A stretch of 64,000 bases of DNA, taken from NCBI GenBank assembly GCA_947095585.1, contig OX352761.1, positions 63,688,882-63,752,881 on the forward strand, written 5' to 3'. This DNA comes from Nephrocerus scutellatus (Eukaryota; Arthropoda; Insecta; Diptera; Pipunculidae). A program made the translations under genes and the position numbers. This document shows positions 32,907-46,343 of this stretch, piece by piece. Below the pieces are notes generated by a model. That model was not told the DNA's origin and made no database searches. It was given only the letters and a program-made list of their open reading frames with translations. The number at the start of each line of letters is the position of its first letter. Positions within the stretch are counted from its first letter, which is position 1.

Positions 32907-35212
32907 AAAATTAGGGGGACCTAAATGGAAAGACAAGTTCCTTGATAAAGAAATGTTTGAGGAAATCATAAACTCAAGCTTCCTAATCGAAAGCGGAACA
33001 TCTGAGATCCTGTCGCAACAACTTACCAGTATAATCACTGCAGCGTGCGACGCAGCTATGCCCAGGAGAAGACCTAGCAAGAGAGGTGAACACTGCTACT
33101 GGTGGAATGAGCAGATAAAAGCACTGAGAGCTGCCTGCTTACAAGCCAGACGTAGAGTGCAGCGATCAAGAAGGGGATCAGACATTCAAGAACGTCTTGA
33201 TATGCTAAGATTAGCTAGACGAAATTTAAAAAATGCAATCAAAGAAAGCAAGTCGAAGTGCTTCAAACGACTATGTGACGAGGCGGACATCAATCCCTGG
33301 GGCACAGCATACAAAATAGTTATGGCAAAGCTAAAAGGCTGTAAGACCCCGCAAATATCATGCCCAACAAAGCTTAGGTCCATCGTAGAACACCTATTTC
33401 CGAAAGGACCTAACAGTTGATGAACTCGTGAACGCAAGTAAAAGAATACGAGACAACAAAGCTCCTGGACCCGATGGCATTCCTAATAAAGCATTGAAAG
33501 CCGCCATCCGAAGTAGGCCGGACATGTTCATGACATGCATGCAACAGTGTCTAGATGAAGGAGTTTTCCCTGAACCTTGGAAACTGCAGCATTTAGTATT
33601 GCTTCCAAAGGGAAACAAACCACCGGGCGAACCATCATCGTACCGCCCAATATGTCTACTAGATACAATGGGAAAGATACTCGAGCGGATCATATATGAC
33701 AGATTGCTTAATATAGCGGATAATAAAGGAGCACTGTCAGATCATCAGTTCGGGTTTCGAAAATCGCGCTCGACCGTCGACGCCATAAAGGCAGTGGTCA
33801 ATATAGCAAAGAATGCGATTGAAGGAAAAAGATGGCGGTGGGGCACAAAGGAATATTGTGCAGTAGTGACACTGGACATAAAAAACGCCTTTAACTCTGC
33901 AAAATGGTCCTCAATAAGAAGATCACTCGCCATAATGGATGCACCATACTATATAAGGAAGATAGAGTCAAGCTACTTAAGTTATAGAAGGTTGAGGTAC
34001 GAAACCAATGAGGGTACAAAGTACTATAACGTCTCCGCAGGAGTCCCACAAGGATCGGTGCTGGGTCCCCTTCTATGGAATATAATGTACGATGGAGTTC
34101 TAAGACTAGCATTACCACCAGGCGTACAAATATTTGGATTCGCTGACGACATCGCCGTTGTCACAGTGTCAAAGACAATCAATGGAATAGAGTCAGCCAC
34201 GAATGAAGCAGTTGGCCAAATCAAAAAATGGCTAGTATCCGTCGGTTTAGAATTAGCCGACCATAAAACGGAAGCAGTCCTGATTACCAGCCGGAAAAAT
34301 ATAGAATACATAAATATACGAGTTGGTAACCAGACTATTAGATCAAAGGATTTTGTCAAATACCTAGGAGTAATGCTTGACAATAGGCTCCGTTTTAAAA
34401 TACACGTGGACTATTCTAGCAGAAAGGCGTCACAGATGCAGGCAGCATTATCTCGGATACTGCCAAATGTCGGAGGACCAGGATATCCAAGGAGGGTCCT
34501 AATGTCCAGAGTAGTTAGCTCAGTCCTCCTTTACGCAGCCCCAGTTTGGGCGGAGGCACTGGTGACTAAAGAAATAAGAAGAAACCTCTCGTCTATATAC
34601 AGACTCAGTGCACTAAGGACGATCAGCGGGTTCCGAACGATCTCCGATGATGCGGCCCTCGTTATAGCAGGAATGGTTCCAGTAGACATCCTCGCAGATG
34701 AAATGCTTAGGATCTACAATAGAAGAGCCTTATCACATCCGGACCAACGATCAATCAAAATGATCAAAGAAGAAGAAAAGGCCACCTCAATGGCTGTATG
34801 GCAAGCCAGGTGGGACAGTTTGAAAGGAAGATGGACCCACAAACTGATCCCGAATATAGAGAATTGGACAAACCGATCTCACGGTAACTGCAATTACCAA
34901 TTTACGCAGTTTCTGTCAGGCCATGGCGGCTATCGAAGATATCTTTATCGATTTGGACACGATAGCTCACCTTTTTGCCCAGATTGTCTGGAACTGGAAG
35001 AAGATACGGAGCATGCGATTTTCCAATGCGGACGCTTCAGAGAATGGAGAAGCAGCCTGCCAAGTCCACAAGTCCTGTTAGAAGAAATGCTGAGATCTGA
35101 GGGTAAGTGGACAGAAGTGTGTGTATTCATAACGAATGTGCAAAACGAGCTGCGAAGAATCGAAAAGATAAGGCGATCAGCAGCAGCAGAAGATGCAGAA
35201 GGCATAGAGTAA
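32907..35212 (+). pseudogene. E2 ORF2: truncated, one 53-bp deletion
   Basis: Lacks the endonuclease. The first part reads to about 33413. A 53-bp deletion relative to E5 then shifts the frame. The second part (33428-35212) is an uninterrupted 594 codons: RT with APGPDGIPN, FGFRKSRSTVDAI, GVPQGSVLGPLLW and FADDIAVV, the thumb KYLGVMLDNRL, and the C-terminal finger CPDCLELEEDTEH. This is the longest clean RT-to-C-terminus stretch of the E1/E3 type. Confidence 0.9.
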
Positions 35213-35415
35213 TCTGCTAACCAGCACCGTGATGTAATACCTAACGGCAGTCCCGCGGGGAGAGTGGTTGAAGTGTGTAAGGAGGGTTTAGTAGGTAGGC
35301 GTAATTCCTGGTACGAACATTCAGGTTTACGAATCGTGCATGCTAGTACCCCTGGAGGGCTCTACTGGTATCTTTTAGAAGATTCCCCCCCTTTGGCACA
35401 GCCATAAAAAAAAAA
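32907..35415 (+). mobile_element. R1-clade LINE copy E2, 5'-truncated
   Basis: Starts within ORF2 (AAAATTAGGGGGACC, matching E5 near 49006) right after the AC tract. It then runs to the 3' end TTTGGCACAGCCAT with 10 A, followed by AC repeats. 5' truncation fused to the target repeat is typical of target-primed reverse transcription. Its 3' half is of the E1/E3 sequence type. Confidence 0.9.
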
Positions 35416-35436
35416 CACACACACACACACACACAC
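35416..35436 (+). repeat. (CA)n between E2 and E3
   Basis: 21 bp of CA followed by TGCGTGC, the right edge of the empty microsatellite site, and then the E3 start. Confidence 0.95.
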
Positions 35437-36126
35437 TGCGTGCACCGCAAGGGCACTCTGAAGTAGAGTGTTGGGTCTGACAACCCCACGGGCCCTAGTC
35501 CGGGAAGTAAAACCACGTCAACAAACCTTGGTTCACCTGCCCCGGGTGATAGTACCATGTGAGGGGCCCTAGCCAGGGTTACGGCGGAGAAGAAGTCACT
35601 GTCAACCTCTCTTGCATGGAAAAACCTGCTCGCCGGGGCTCTGACGACCGAGTAGGAGCGGTATAACTCCCAACCCGCCCGGAGGAAAAGCCGCGGCCAA
35701 CGAGGGAGCGCGGCATTCTATGAATGTATTAAGACTGAGCCCAGTAAGGTCTTAATTATGGTATACTGGAAGCAATCATTTTGATTTGTCAACTCTTGGG
35801 CTGACGTCTGTGGTATTCTGTTACCTGAGTAGGCAAGAGTGAAATTTTGCTGAAATGGCTTTCAGGCTAATGCTACCGGCGCCCCCGTCCCGTTAAAACC
35901 CTGGCAGGACTCAAAGTACGCTCAATGTTTCGTCGCTATTAAGTTAGTGGTGTAGGTACAGATGAAAAATTCCTGTCTAACACTGATCTGGCTCTGAACA
36001 CAAGACCCCATAAGGGCTCGTGTCAACCCCCGCATGGCCTCACTGCTTGCATAGATAACCATGGGATCCATAGGTGACTACACACCCGAGCATTGATAAC
36101 GGCTTTGAGTGGGGACCCAATTTACA

Positions 36127-37482
36127 ATGAATTCCCAGAATTTAGGAGGAGGAGAAGTAGAAGGAGTTGTAGGAGAGGAGAATGTGAATTCTTTTAAAAG
36201 GAGTTCGAAGATGGCGAGATTACCAGTGGCCCAAACGTCACAAAGGCGCGAATCACCGGAAACAAGAAAGGTGATAAAGGAAGCCAGCCCAGGCAAATCC
36301 GACTTTCATAAACTAGGAGAGCAGATAAAGGGACTGGTAGAAATGTTGGAAGATGGAAAAAGACGTTCCATCCATCAAGCCATGCGGGATGCGATTGATA
36401 GCATTAAAAACCTCTATGAGTTATCGGCCATCTACGTTAATAACAAGAAGACTAAGGAGAAGATGGTTAATCACACCTCATCTCAAACCTCTCCCTGGCT
36501 CAAAGCTTCAATGGAGCAAAAAAGGGAGCAGCCTATCCACAGCGAAACGCCGAATCCAAAGTGGAGGCAAGAGCAACGCCAGTCCTCACGTAAACCTATG
36601 GTAATAGCGACGGAAGAAAAAACCCAGGAAAAGGGTATTAAAAATGTTAAAAAAACTGGAGAAGGCGAATGGACAAAAGTCGTCGCTAAAACTAAAAATA
36701 AAGTGAAGTCAGACGCATCTGCCAAGAAGTCCGCCGTAAAACAAAAGCCAATTATAAGAAAGGCAAGACCTGACGCCATAGTCATAGAAGCGAAGGGCGA
36801 AATATTCTATGCGCAGATATTGCGCAACGTAAAGGCTGATCCAAAACTAGAAACAATTGGAAAAGCAGTATCTAGGATCAGAAGGATACAAAAAGGTGAC
36901 CTCTTAATTCAATTGAAGGAGACAAGTGACAAGACAGCGGAATTTAAAAGCGTCATAAGTGAGGCGTTAGGCGAACAAGCAAATGTAAGAACCCTCACCC
37001 AACGCACTAGCATCGAGCTGAAAGACATCGATGAGATCACCACAAAAGAAGACATTTGTGAATCAATCGAAGTCCAAGTCGGAGTCGAAGGCGTTACACC
37101 GTCAGACTTTATATCGCTGAGGAAAGCATATGGTGGAACCCAAACGGCGACTATCAGCCTTCCAAATGAAAAAGCAAAGAAGCTGCTGGAAGCAAAGAAG
37201 ATAAAAATCGGGTGGGTAGTGTGTCGCATCCGCGAACGGACACTCCTCAAAAAGTGCTTCAAATGCCTGGAATTTGGGCACATTGCCAAGCAGTGTAAAA
37301 ACGGAGAAGATCGCTCCAAGCTGTGTAGAAGATGTGGGGATGAGGGCCACATAGCTAAGTCTTGCGCAAAGGAGCCTTCGTGCATGTTCTGTAGAAAGGA
37401 ACACCCAGAAGATGCGAAGCATGTAGCGGGCAGCAGCAAATGCCCAGTCTTTAGGAGAGCTATCGCCAGCAGAAAAGTATGA
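36127..37482 (+). CDS. E3 ORF1, gag-like protein
   Basis: 451 codons from ATG, intact, and identical in translation to E1 ORF1. Basic N-terminal region, then two CX2CX4HX4C knuckles and a variant third finger in the last 77 residues. The stop overlaps the ORF2 ATG. Confidence 0.85.
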   Translation: MNSQNLGGGEVEGVVGEENVNSFKRSSKMARLPVAQTSQRRESPETRKVIKEASPGKSDFHKLGEQIKGLVEMLEDGKRRSIHQAMRDAIDSIKNLYELSAIYVNNKKTKEKMVNHTSSQTSPWLKASMEQKREQPIHSETPNPKWRQEQRQSSRKPMVIATEEKTQEKGIKNVKKTGEGEWTKVVAKTKNKVKSDASAKKSAVKQKPIIRKARPDAIVIEAKGEIFYAQILRNVKADPKLETIGKAVSRIRRIQKGDLLIQLKETSDKTAEFKSVISEALGEQANVRTLTQRTSIELKDIDEITTKEDICESIEVQVGVEGVTPSDFISLRKAYGGTQTATISLPNEKAKKLLEAKKIKIGWVVCRIRERTLLKKCFKCLEFGHIAKQCKNGEDRSKLCRRCGDEGHIAKSCAKEPSCMFCRKEHPEDAKHVAGSSKCPVFRRAIASRKV

Positions 37483-40453
37483 AGGTTATCCAGATAAACC
37501 TAAATCACTGCGAGATAGCACAGGATATCCTGTCACAGACGGCTAAAGACGAGAGAGCGGACATAATTTTAATAAGCGAACCGTACAAATCTCGTGACAT
37601 CAACGCTTGGGCATGTGACAAAACAGAAAAAGCTGCAATATGGATTTGCGGGAGACATGCCTTCCAAGATGTAGACGGGCAGGCGGAGGGCTTCGTACGG
37701 GCAAAAATAAATGGAATCAACTTTTATAGTTGTTACGCAAGACCCAGCTGGACGATGAGCGAATACTCAGCAATGATAGAAAATTTAATGGCCGATGCTC
37801 GAGGAAGAGCTCCAGTGGTTATAGGCGGAGACTTCAATGCCTGGGCAACAGACTGGGGCAGCAGATTTACTAATATCAGAGGACATTATCTGCTAGAATC
37901 TTTCGCCTCATTAAATATAGGCATAGCTAAACGGGACGAGCAAATACGTATCGCAAAGCAGGAAGGGGATCGATCATCGATATTACCTTCGCTAGCAGTT
38001 CCCTCCTGCGGATGATAAAATGGCGCGTCAGCGAAGACTATACGCACAGCGACCACCAGGCGATTGTAATTGAAATTAAAGAAAAAAAAGCCGTGCAACG
38101 CCCAAAATTAGGGGGACCTAAATGGAAAGACAAGTTCCTTGATAAAGAAATGTTTGAGGAAATCATAAACTCAAGCTTCCTAATCGAAAGCGGAACGTCT
38201 GAGATCCTGTCGCAACAACTTACCAGTATAATCACTACAGCGTGCGACGCAGCTATGCCCAGGAGAAGACCTAGCAAGAGAGGTGAACACTGCTACTGGT
38301 GGAATGAGCGATAAAAGCACTGAGAGCTGCCTGCTTACAAGCCAGACGTAGAGTGCAGCGATCAAGAAGGGGATCAGACATTCAAGAACGTCTTGATATG
38401 CTAAGATTAGCTAGACGAAATTTAAAAAATGCAATTAAAGAAAGCAAGTCGAAGTGCTTCAAACGACTATGTGACGAGGCGGACATCAATCCCTGGGAAA
38501 CAGCGTACAAAATAGTTATGGCAAAGCTAAAAGGCTGTAAGACCCCGCAAATATCATGCCCAACAAAGCTTAGGTCCATCGTAGAACACCTATTTCCGAA
38601 AGGACCATATACTATGTGCAACATAATAAGAGAAATTAGCACAGAAAGTATTCCAAGGCTAACAGTTGATGAACTCGTGAACGCAAGTAAAAGAATACGA
38701 GACAACAAAGCTCCTGGACCCGATGGCATTCCTAATAAAGCATTGAAAGCCGCCATCAGAAGTAGGCCGGACATGTTCATGACATGCATGCAACAGTGTC
38801 TAGATGAAGGAGTTTTCCCTGAACCTTGGAAACTGCAGCATTTAGTATTGCTTCCAAAGGGAAACAAACCACCGGGCGAACCATCATCGTACCGCCCAAT
38901 ATGCCTACTAGATACAATGGGAAAGATACTCGAGCGGATCATATATGACAGATTGCTTAATATAGCGGATAATAAAGGAGCACTGTCAGATCATCAGTTC
39001 GGGTTTCGAAAATCGCGCTCGACCGTCGACGCCATAAAGGCGGTGGTCAATATAGCAAAGAATGCGATTGAAGGAAAAAGATGGCGGTGGGGCACAAAGG
39101 AATATTGTGCAGTAGTGACACTGGACATAAAAAACGCCTTTAACTCTGCAAATGGTCCTCAATAAGAAGATCACTCGCCAGAATGGATGCACCATACTAT
39201 ATAAGGAAGATAGTGTCAAGCTACTTAAGTTATAGAAGGTTGAGGTACGAAACCAATGAGGGTACAAAGTACTATAACGTCTCCGCAGGAGTCCCACAAG
39301 GATCGGTGCTGGGTCCCCTTCTATGGAATATAATGTACGATGGAGTTCTAAGACTAGCATTACCACCAGGCGTACAAATATTTGGATTCGCTGACGACAT
39401 CGCCGTTGTCACAGTGTCAAAGACAATCAATGGAATAGAGTCAGCCACGAATGAAGCAGTTGGCCAAATCAAAAAATGGCTAGTATCCGTCGGTTTAGAA
39501 TTAGCCGACCATAAAACGGAAGCAGTCCTGATTACCAGCCGGAAAAATATAGAATACATAAATATACGAGTTGGTAACCAGACTATTAGATCAAAGGATT
39601 TTGTCAAATACCTAGGAGTAATGCTTGACAATAGGCTCCGTTTTAAAATACACGTGGACTATTCTAGCAGAAAGGCGTCGCAGATGTCGGAGGACCAGGA
39701 TATCCAAGGAGGGTCCTAATGTCCAGAGTAGTTAGCTCAGTCCTCCTTTACGCAGCCCCAGTTTGGGCGGAGGCACTGGTGACTAAAGAAATAAGAAGAA
39801 ACCTCTCGTCTATATACAGACTCAGTGCACTAAGGACGATCAGCGGGTTCCGAACGATCTCCGATGATGCGGCCCTCGTTATAGCAGGAATGGTTCCAGT
39901 AGACATCCTCGCAGATGAAATGCTTAGGATCTACAATAGAAGAGCCTTATCACATCCGGACCAACGATCAATCAAAATGATCAAAGAAGAAGAAAAGGCC
40001 ACCTCAATGGCTGTATGGCAAGCCAGGTGGGACAGTTTGAAAGGAAGATGGACCCACAAACTGATCCCGAATAGAGAGAATTGGACAAACCGATCTCACG
40101 GTAACTGCAATTACCAATTTACGCAGTTTCTGTCAGGCCATGGCGGCTATCGAAGATATCTTTATCGATTTGGACACGATAGCTCACCTTTTTGCCCAGA
40201 TTGTCCGGAACTGGAAGAAGATACGGAGCATGCGATTTTGCAATGCGGACGCTTTAGAGAATGGAGAAGCAGCCTGCCAAGTCCACAAGTCCTGTTAGAA
40301 GAAATGCTGAGATCTGAGGGTAAGTGGACAGAAGTGTGTGTATTCATAACGAATGTGCAAAACGAGCTGCGAAGAATCGAAAAGATAAGGCGATCAGCAG
40401 CAGCAGAAGATGCAGAAGGCATAGGTAATCTGCTTACCAGCCCCGTGATGTAA
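37479..40453 (+). pseudogene. E3 ORF2, same four lesions as E1
   Basis: Open segments 37479-38015, 38012-38314, 38353-39165, 39183-39719 and 39719-40453 follow one another by three 1-nt losses and a 31-bp deletion, at the positions given for E1 plus 35868. A further 1-nt change at the C terminus (near 40424) replaces the usual stop TAA and extends the last frame to 40453. Motifs as in E1. Confidence 0.9.
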
Positions 40454-40635
40454 TACCTAACGGCAGTCCCGCGGGGAGAGTGGTTGAAGTGTGTAAGGAG
40501 GGTTTAGTACGTAGGCGTAATTCCTGGTACGAACATTCAGGTTTACGAATCGTGCATGCTAGTACCCCTGGAGGGCTCTACTGGTATCTTTTAGAAGATT
40601 CCCCACCTCTGGCACAGCCATAAAAAAAAAAAAAA

Positions 40636-40958
<323 letters not shown>

Positions 40959-41641
40959 ACCGCAAGGGCACTCTGAAGTACAGTGTTGGGTCTGACAACC
41001 CCACGGGCCCTAGTCCGGGGAGTAAAACCACGTCAACAAACCTTGGTTCACCTGCCCCGTGTGATAGTACCATGTGAGGGGCCCTAGCCAGGGTTACGGC
41101 GGAGAAGAAGTCACTGTCAACCTCTCTTGCATGGAAAAACCTGCTCGCCGAGGCTCTGACGACCGAGTAGGAGCGGTATAACTCCCAACCCGCCCGGAGG
41201 AAAAGCCGCGGCCAACGAGGGAGCGCGGCATTCAATGAATGTATTAAGACTGAGCCCAGTAAGGTCTTAATTATGGTATACTGGAAGCAATCATTTTGAT
41301 TTGTCAACTCTTGGGCTGACGTCTGTGGTATTCTGTTACCTGAGTAGGCAAGAGTGAAATTTTGCTGAAATGGCTTTCAGGCTAATGCTACCGGCGCCCC
41401 CGTCCCGTTAAAACCCTGGCAGGACTCAAAGTACGCTCAATGTTACGTCGCTATTAAGTTAGTTGTGTAGGTACAGATGAAAAATTCCTGTCTAACACTG
41501 ATCTGGCTCTGAACACAAGACCCCATAAGGGCTAGTGTCAACCCCCGCATGGCCTCACTGCTTGCATAGATAACCATGGGATCCATAGGTGACTACACAC
41601 CCGAGCATTGATAACGGCTTTGAGTGGGGACCCAATTTACA

Positions 41642-42857
41642 ATGAATTCCCAGAATTTAGGAGGAGGAGAAGTAGAAGGAGTTGTAGGAGAGGAGAATGT
41701 GAATTCTTTTAAAAGGAGTTCGAAGATGGCGAGATCACCAGTGGCCCAAACGTCACATGCGGGATGCGATTGATAGCATTAAAAACCTCTATGAGTTATC
41801 GGCTATCTACATTAATAACAAGAAGACTCAGGAGAAGATGGTTAATCACACCTCATCTCAAACCTCTCCATGGCTCAAAGCTTCAATGGAGCAAAAAAGG
41901 AAGCAGCCTACCCACAGCGAAACGCCGAATCCAAAGTGGAGGCAAGAGCAACGCCAGTCCTCACGTAAACCTATGGTAATAGCGACGGAAGAAAAAACCC
42001 AGGAAAAGGGTATTAAAAATGTTAAAAAAACTGGAGAAGGCGAATGGACAAAAGTCGTCGCTAAAACTAAAAATAAAGTGAAGTCAGACGCATCTGCCAA
42101 GAAGTCCGCCGTAAAACAAAAGCCAATTATAAGAAAGGCAAGACCTGACGCCATAGTCATAGAAGCGAAGGGCGAAATATCCTATGCGCAGATATTGCGC
42201 AACGTGAAGGCTGATCCAAAACTAGAAACAATTGGAAAAGCAGTATCTAGGATCAGAAGGACACAAAAAGGTGACCTCTTAATTCAATTGAAGGAGACAA
42301 GTGACAAGACAGCGGAATTTAAAAGCGTCATAAGTGAGGCGTTAGGCGAACAAGCAAACGTAAGAACCCTCACCCAACGCACTAGCATCGAGCTGAAAGA
42401 CATCGATGAGATCACCACAAAAGAAGACATTTGTGAATCAATCGAAGTCCAAGCCGGAGTCGAAGGCGTTACACCGTCAGACTTTATATCGCTGAGGAAA
42501 GCATATGGTGGAACCCAAACGGCGACTATCAGCCTTCCAAATGAAAAAGCAAAGAAGCTGCTGGAAGCAAAGAAGATAAAAATCGGGTGGGTAGTGTGTC
42601 GCATCCGCGAACGGACACTCCTCAAAAAGTGCTTCAAATGCCTGGAATTTGGGCACATTGCCAAGCAGTGTAAAAACGGAGAAGATCGCTCCAAGCTGTG
42701 TAGAAGATGTGGGGATGAGGGCCACATAGCTAAGTCTTGCGCAAAGGAGCCTTCGTGCATGTTCTGTAGAAAGGAACACCCAGAAGATTCGAAGCATGTA
42801 GCGGGCAGCAGCAAATGCCCAGTCTTTAGGAGAGCTATCGCCAGCAGAAAAGTATGA
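41642..42857 (+). pseudogene. E4 ORF1, 140-bp internal deletion
   Basis: The normal ATG is at 41642, but 140 bp are missing at 41755/41756 (CA microhomology) compared with E5, so the frame shifts. A 366-codon frame from an internal ATG (41757) keeps the whole C-terminal part with the three zinc fingers. A shorter protein from that ATG is possible but not shown. Confidence 0.85.
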
Positions 42858-45842
42858 AGGTTATCCAGATAAACCTAAATCACTGCGAGATAGCACAGGA
42901 TATCCTGTCACAGACGGCTAAAGACGAGAGAGCGGACATGATTTTAATAAGCGAACCGTACAAATCTCGTGACATCAACGCTTGGGCATGTGACAAAACA
43001 GAAAAAGCTGCAATATGGATTTGCGGGAGACATGCCTTCCAAGATGTAGACGGGCAGGCGGAGGGCTTCGTACGGGCAAAAATAAATGGAATCAACTTTT
43101 ATAGTTGTTACGCAAGACCCAGCTGGACGATGAGCGAATACTCAGCAATGATAGAAAATTTAACGGCCGATGCTCGAGGAAGAGCTCCAGTGGTTATAGG
43201 CGGAGACTTCAATGCCTGGGCAACAGACTGGGGCAGCAGATTTACCAATACCAGAGGACATTATCTTCTAGAATCTTTCGCCTCATTAAATATAGGCATA
43301 GCTAACACGGGACGAGCAAATACGTATCGCAAAGCAGGAAGGGGATCGATCATCGATATTACCTTCGCTAGCAGTTCCCTCCTGCGGATGATAAAATGGC
43401 GCGTCAGCGAAGACTATACGCACAGCGACCACCAGGCGATTGTAATTGAAATTAAAGAAAAAAAAAGCCGTGCATCGCCCAAAATTAGGGGGACCTAAAT
43501 GGAAAGACAAGTTCCTTGATAAAGAAATGTTTGAGGAAATTATAAACTCAAGCTTCCTAATCGAAAGCGGAACATCTGAGATCCTGTCGCAACAACTTAG
43601 CAGTATAATCACTACAGCGTGCGACGCAGCTATGCCCAGGAGAAGACCTAGCAAGAGAGGTGTACACTGCTACTGGTGGAATGAGCAGATAAAAGCACTG
43701 AGAGCTGCCTGCTTACAAGCCAGACGTAGAGTGCAGCGATCAAGAAGGGGATCAGACATTCAAGAACGTCTTGATATGCTAAGATTAGCTAGACGAAATT
43801 TAAAAAATGCAATTAAAGAAAGCAAGTCGAAGTGCTTCAAACGACTATGTGACGAGGCGGACATCAATCCCTGGGGCACAGCATACAAAATAGTTATGGC
43901 AAAGCTAAAAGGCTGTAAGACCCCGCAAATATCATGCCCAACAAAGCTTAGGTCCATCGTAGAACACCTATTTCCGAAAGGACCATATACTATGTGCAAC
44001 ATAATAAGAGAAATTAGCACAGAAAGTATTCCAAGGCTAACAGTTGATGAACTCGTGAACGCAAGTAAAAGAATACGAGACAACAAAGCTCCTGGACCCG
44101 ATGGCATTCCTAATAAAGCATTGAAAGCCGCCATCCGAAGTAGGCCGGACATGTTCATGACATGCATGCAACAGTGTCTAGATGAAGGAGTTTTCCCTGA
44201 ACCTTGGAAACTGCAGCATTTAGTATTGCTTCCAAAGGGAAACAAACCACCGGGCGAACCATCATCGTACCGCCCAATATGCCTACTAGATACAATGGGA
44301 AAGATACTCGAGCGGATCATATATGACAGATTGCTTAATATAGCGGATAATAAAGGAGCACTGTCAGATCATCAGTTCGGGTTTCGAAAATCGCGCTCGA
44401 CCGTCGACGCCATAAAGGCGGTGGTCAACATAGCAAAGAATGCGATTGAAGGAAAAAGATGGCGGTGGGGCACAAAGGAATATTGTGCAGTAGTGACACT
44501 GGACATAAAAAACGCCTTTAACTCTGCAAAATGGTCCTCAATAAGAAGATCACTCGCCAGAATGGATGCACCATACTATATAAGGAAGATAGTGTCAAGC
44601 TACTTAAGTTATAGAAGGTTGAGGTACGAAACCAATGAGGGTACAAAGTACTATAACGTCTCCGCAGGAGTCCCACAAGGATCGGTGCTGGGTCCCCTTC
44701 TATGGAATATAATGTACGATGGAGTTCTAAGACTAGCATTACCACCAGGCGTACAAATATTTGGATTCGCTGACGACATCGCCGTTGTCACAGTGTCAAA
44801 GACAATCAATGGAATAGAGTCAGCCACGAATGAAGCAGTCGGCCAAATCAAAAAATGGCTAGTATCCGTCGGTCTAGAATTAGCCGACCATAAAACGGAA
44901 GCAGTCCTGATTACCAGCCGGAAAAATATAGAATACATAAATATACGAGTTGGTAACCAGACTATTAGATCAAAGGATTTTGTCAAATACCTAGGAGTAA
45001 TGCTTGACAATAGGCTCCGTTTTAAAATACACGTGGACTACTCGAGCAAAAAGGCTTCCCAGATGCAGGCAGCATTATTCCGGATTCTGCCAAACGTTGG
45101 AGGACCAGGATATACAAGGAGGGTCCTAATGTCCAGAGTAGTCAGCTCAGTCCTCCTTTACGCAGCCCCAGTTTGGGCGGATGCACTGGTGACTAAAGAA
45201 ATAAGAAGAAACTTATCGTCTATATACAGACTCAGTGCACTAAGGACGATCAGCGGGTTCCGAACGATCTCCGATGATGCTGCCCTCGTTATAGCAGGAA
45301 TAGTTCCAGTAGATATCCTCGCAGATGAAATGCTTAGGATCTACAATAGAAGAGCCTTATCACAACAGGACCAACGAACAATCGAAATGATCAAAGAGGA
45401 AGAAAAGGCCACCTCAATGGCTGTGTGGCAAGACCGGTGGGACATAAGTTTGAAAGGAAGATGGACCTACAAACTGATCCCGAACATTGAGAATTGGACA
45501 AACCGATCTCACGGTAACTGCAACTACCAATTTACGCAGTTTCTGTCAGGCCATGGCGGCTATCGAAAATATCTTTATCGATTTGGACACGATAGCTCAC
45601 CTTTTTGCCCAGATTGTCCAGACATAGAAGAAGACACAGAGCATGCGATTTTCCATTGCAGACGCTTCAGAGAATGGAGAAGCAACCTGCCAAGTCCACA
45701 CGTCCTTTTAGAAGAAATGCAAAGATCCGAGGATAAGTGGACAGAAGTGTGTGTATTCGTAACGAAAGTGCAAAACGAGCTGCGAAGAATCGAAAATATA
45801 AGGCGATTAGCAGCAGCAGAAGATGCAGAAGGCATAGAGTAA
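42854..45842 (+). pseudogene. E4 ORF2, one extra A in a homopolymer
   Basis: Endonuclease frame 42854-43498 (GGDFNAW, SDHQAI), then a run of nine A near 43459 instead of eight, giving a +1 shift. From there a 798-codon frame (43446-45842) runs through RT (FADDIAVV), thumb and the C-terminal finger CPDCPDIEEDTEH to the natural stop. It is the least damaged ORF2 in the window: a single-base homopolymer change, which could be a sequencing error. Confidence 0.9.
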
Positions 45843-46046
45843 TCTGCTAGCCAGCCCCGTGATGTAATACCTAACGGCAGTCCCATGGGGAGAGTGGTTG
45901 AAGTGTGTAAGGAGGGTTTAGTACGTATGCGTAATTCCTGGTACGAACATTCAGGTTTACGAATCGTGCATGCTAGTACCCCTGGAGGGCTCTACTGGTA
46001 TCTTTTAGAAGATTCCCCACCTCTGGCACAGCCATAAAAAAAAAAA

Positions 46047-46343
<297 letters not shown>

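Larger units (their letters stand above)
35444..40635 (+). mobile_element. R1-clade LINE copy E3, full length
   Basis: Starts ACCGCAAGGGCAC. 5' UTR of about 680 bp, ORF1 36127-37482, ORF2 (disabled) 37479-40429, 3' UTR ending CACAGCCAT and 14 A. From 35869 it equals E1 at offset 35868 until near the end of ORF2, where E1 and E3 differ (GCATAGAGTAATC versus GCATAGGTAATC). It is flanked on both sides by AC repeats. Confidence 0.92.
40959..46046 (+). mobile_element. R1-clade LINE copy E4
   Basis: 5' end ACCGCAAGGGCAC, full-length layout, 3' end CACAGCCAT and about 11 A. It shares 5' UTR variants with E5 (GTTACGTCGC, GCTAGTGTC) and a diverged last 800 bp with E5, from about 45042 (GACTACTCGAGC). 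It belongs to a different subtype from E1-E3. Confidence 0.92.
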
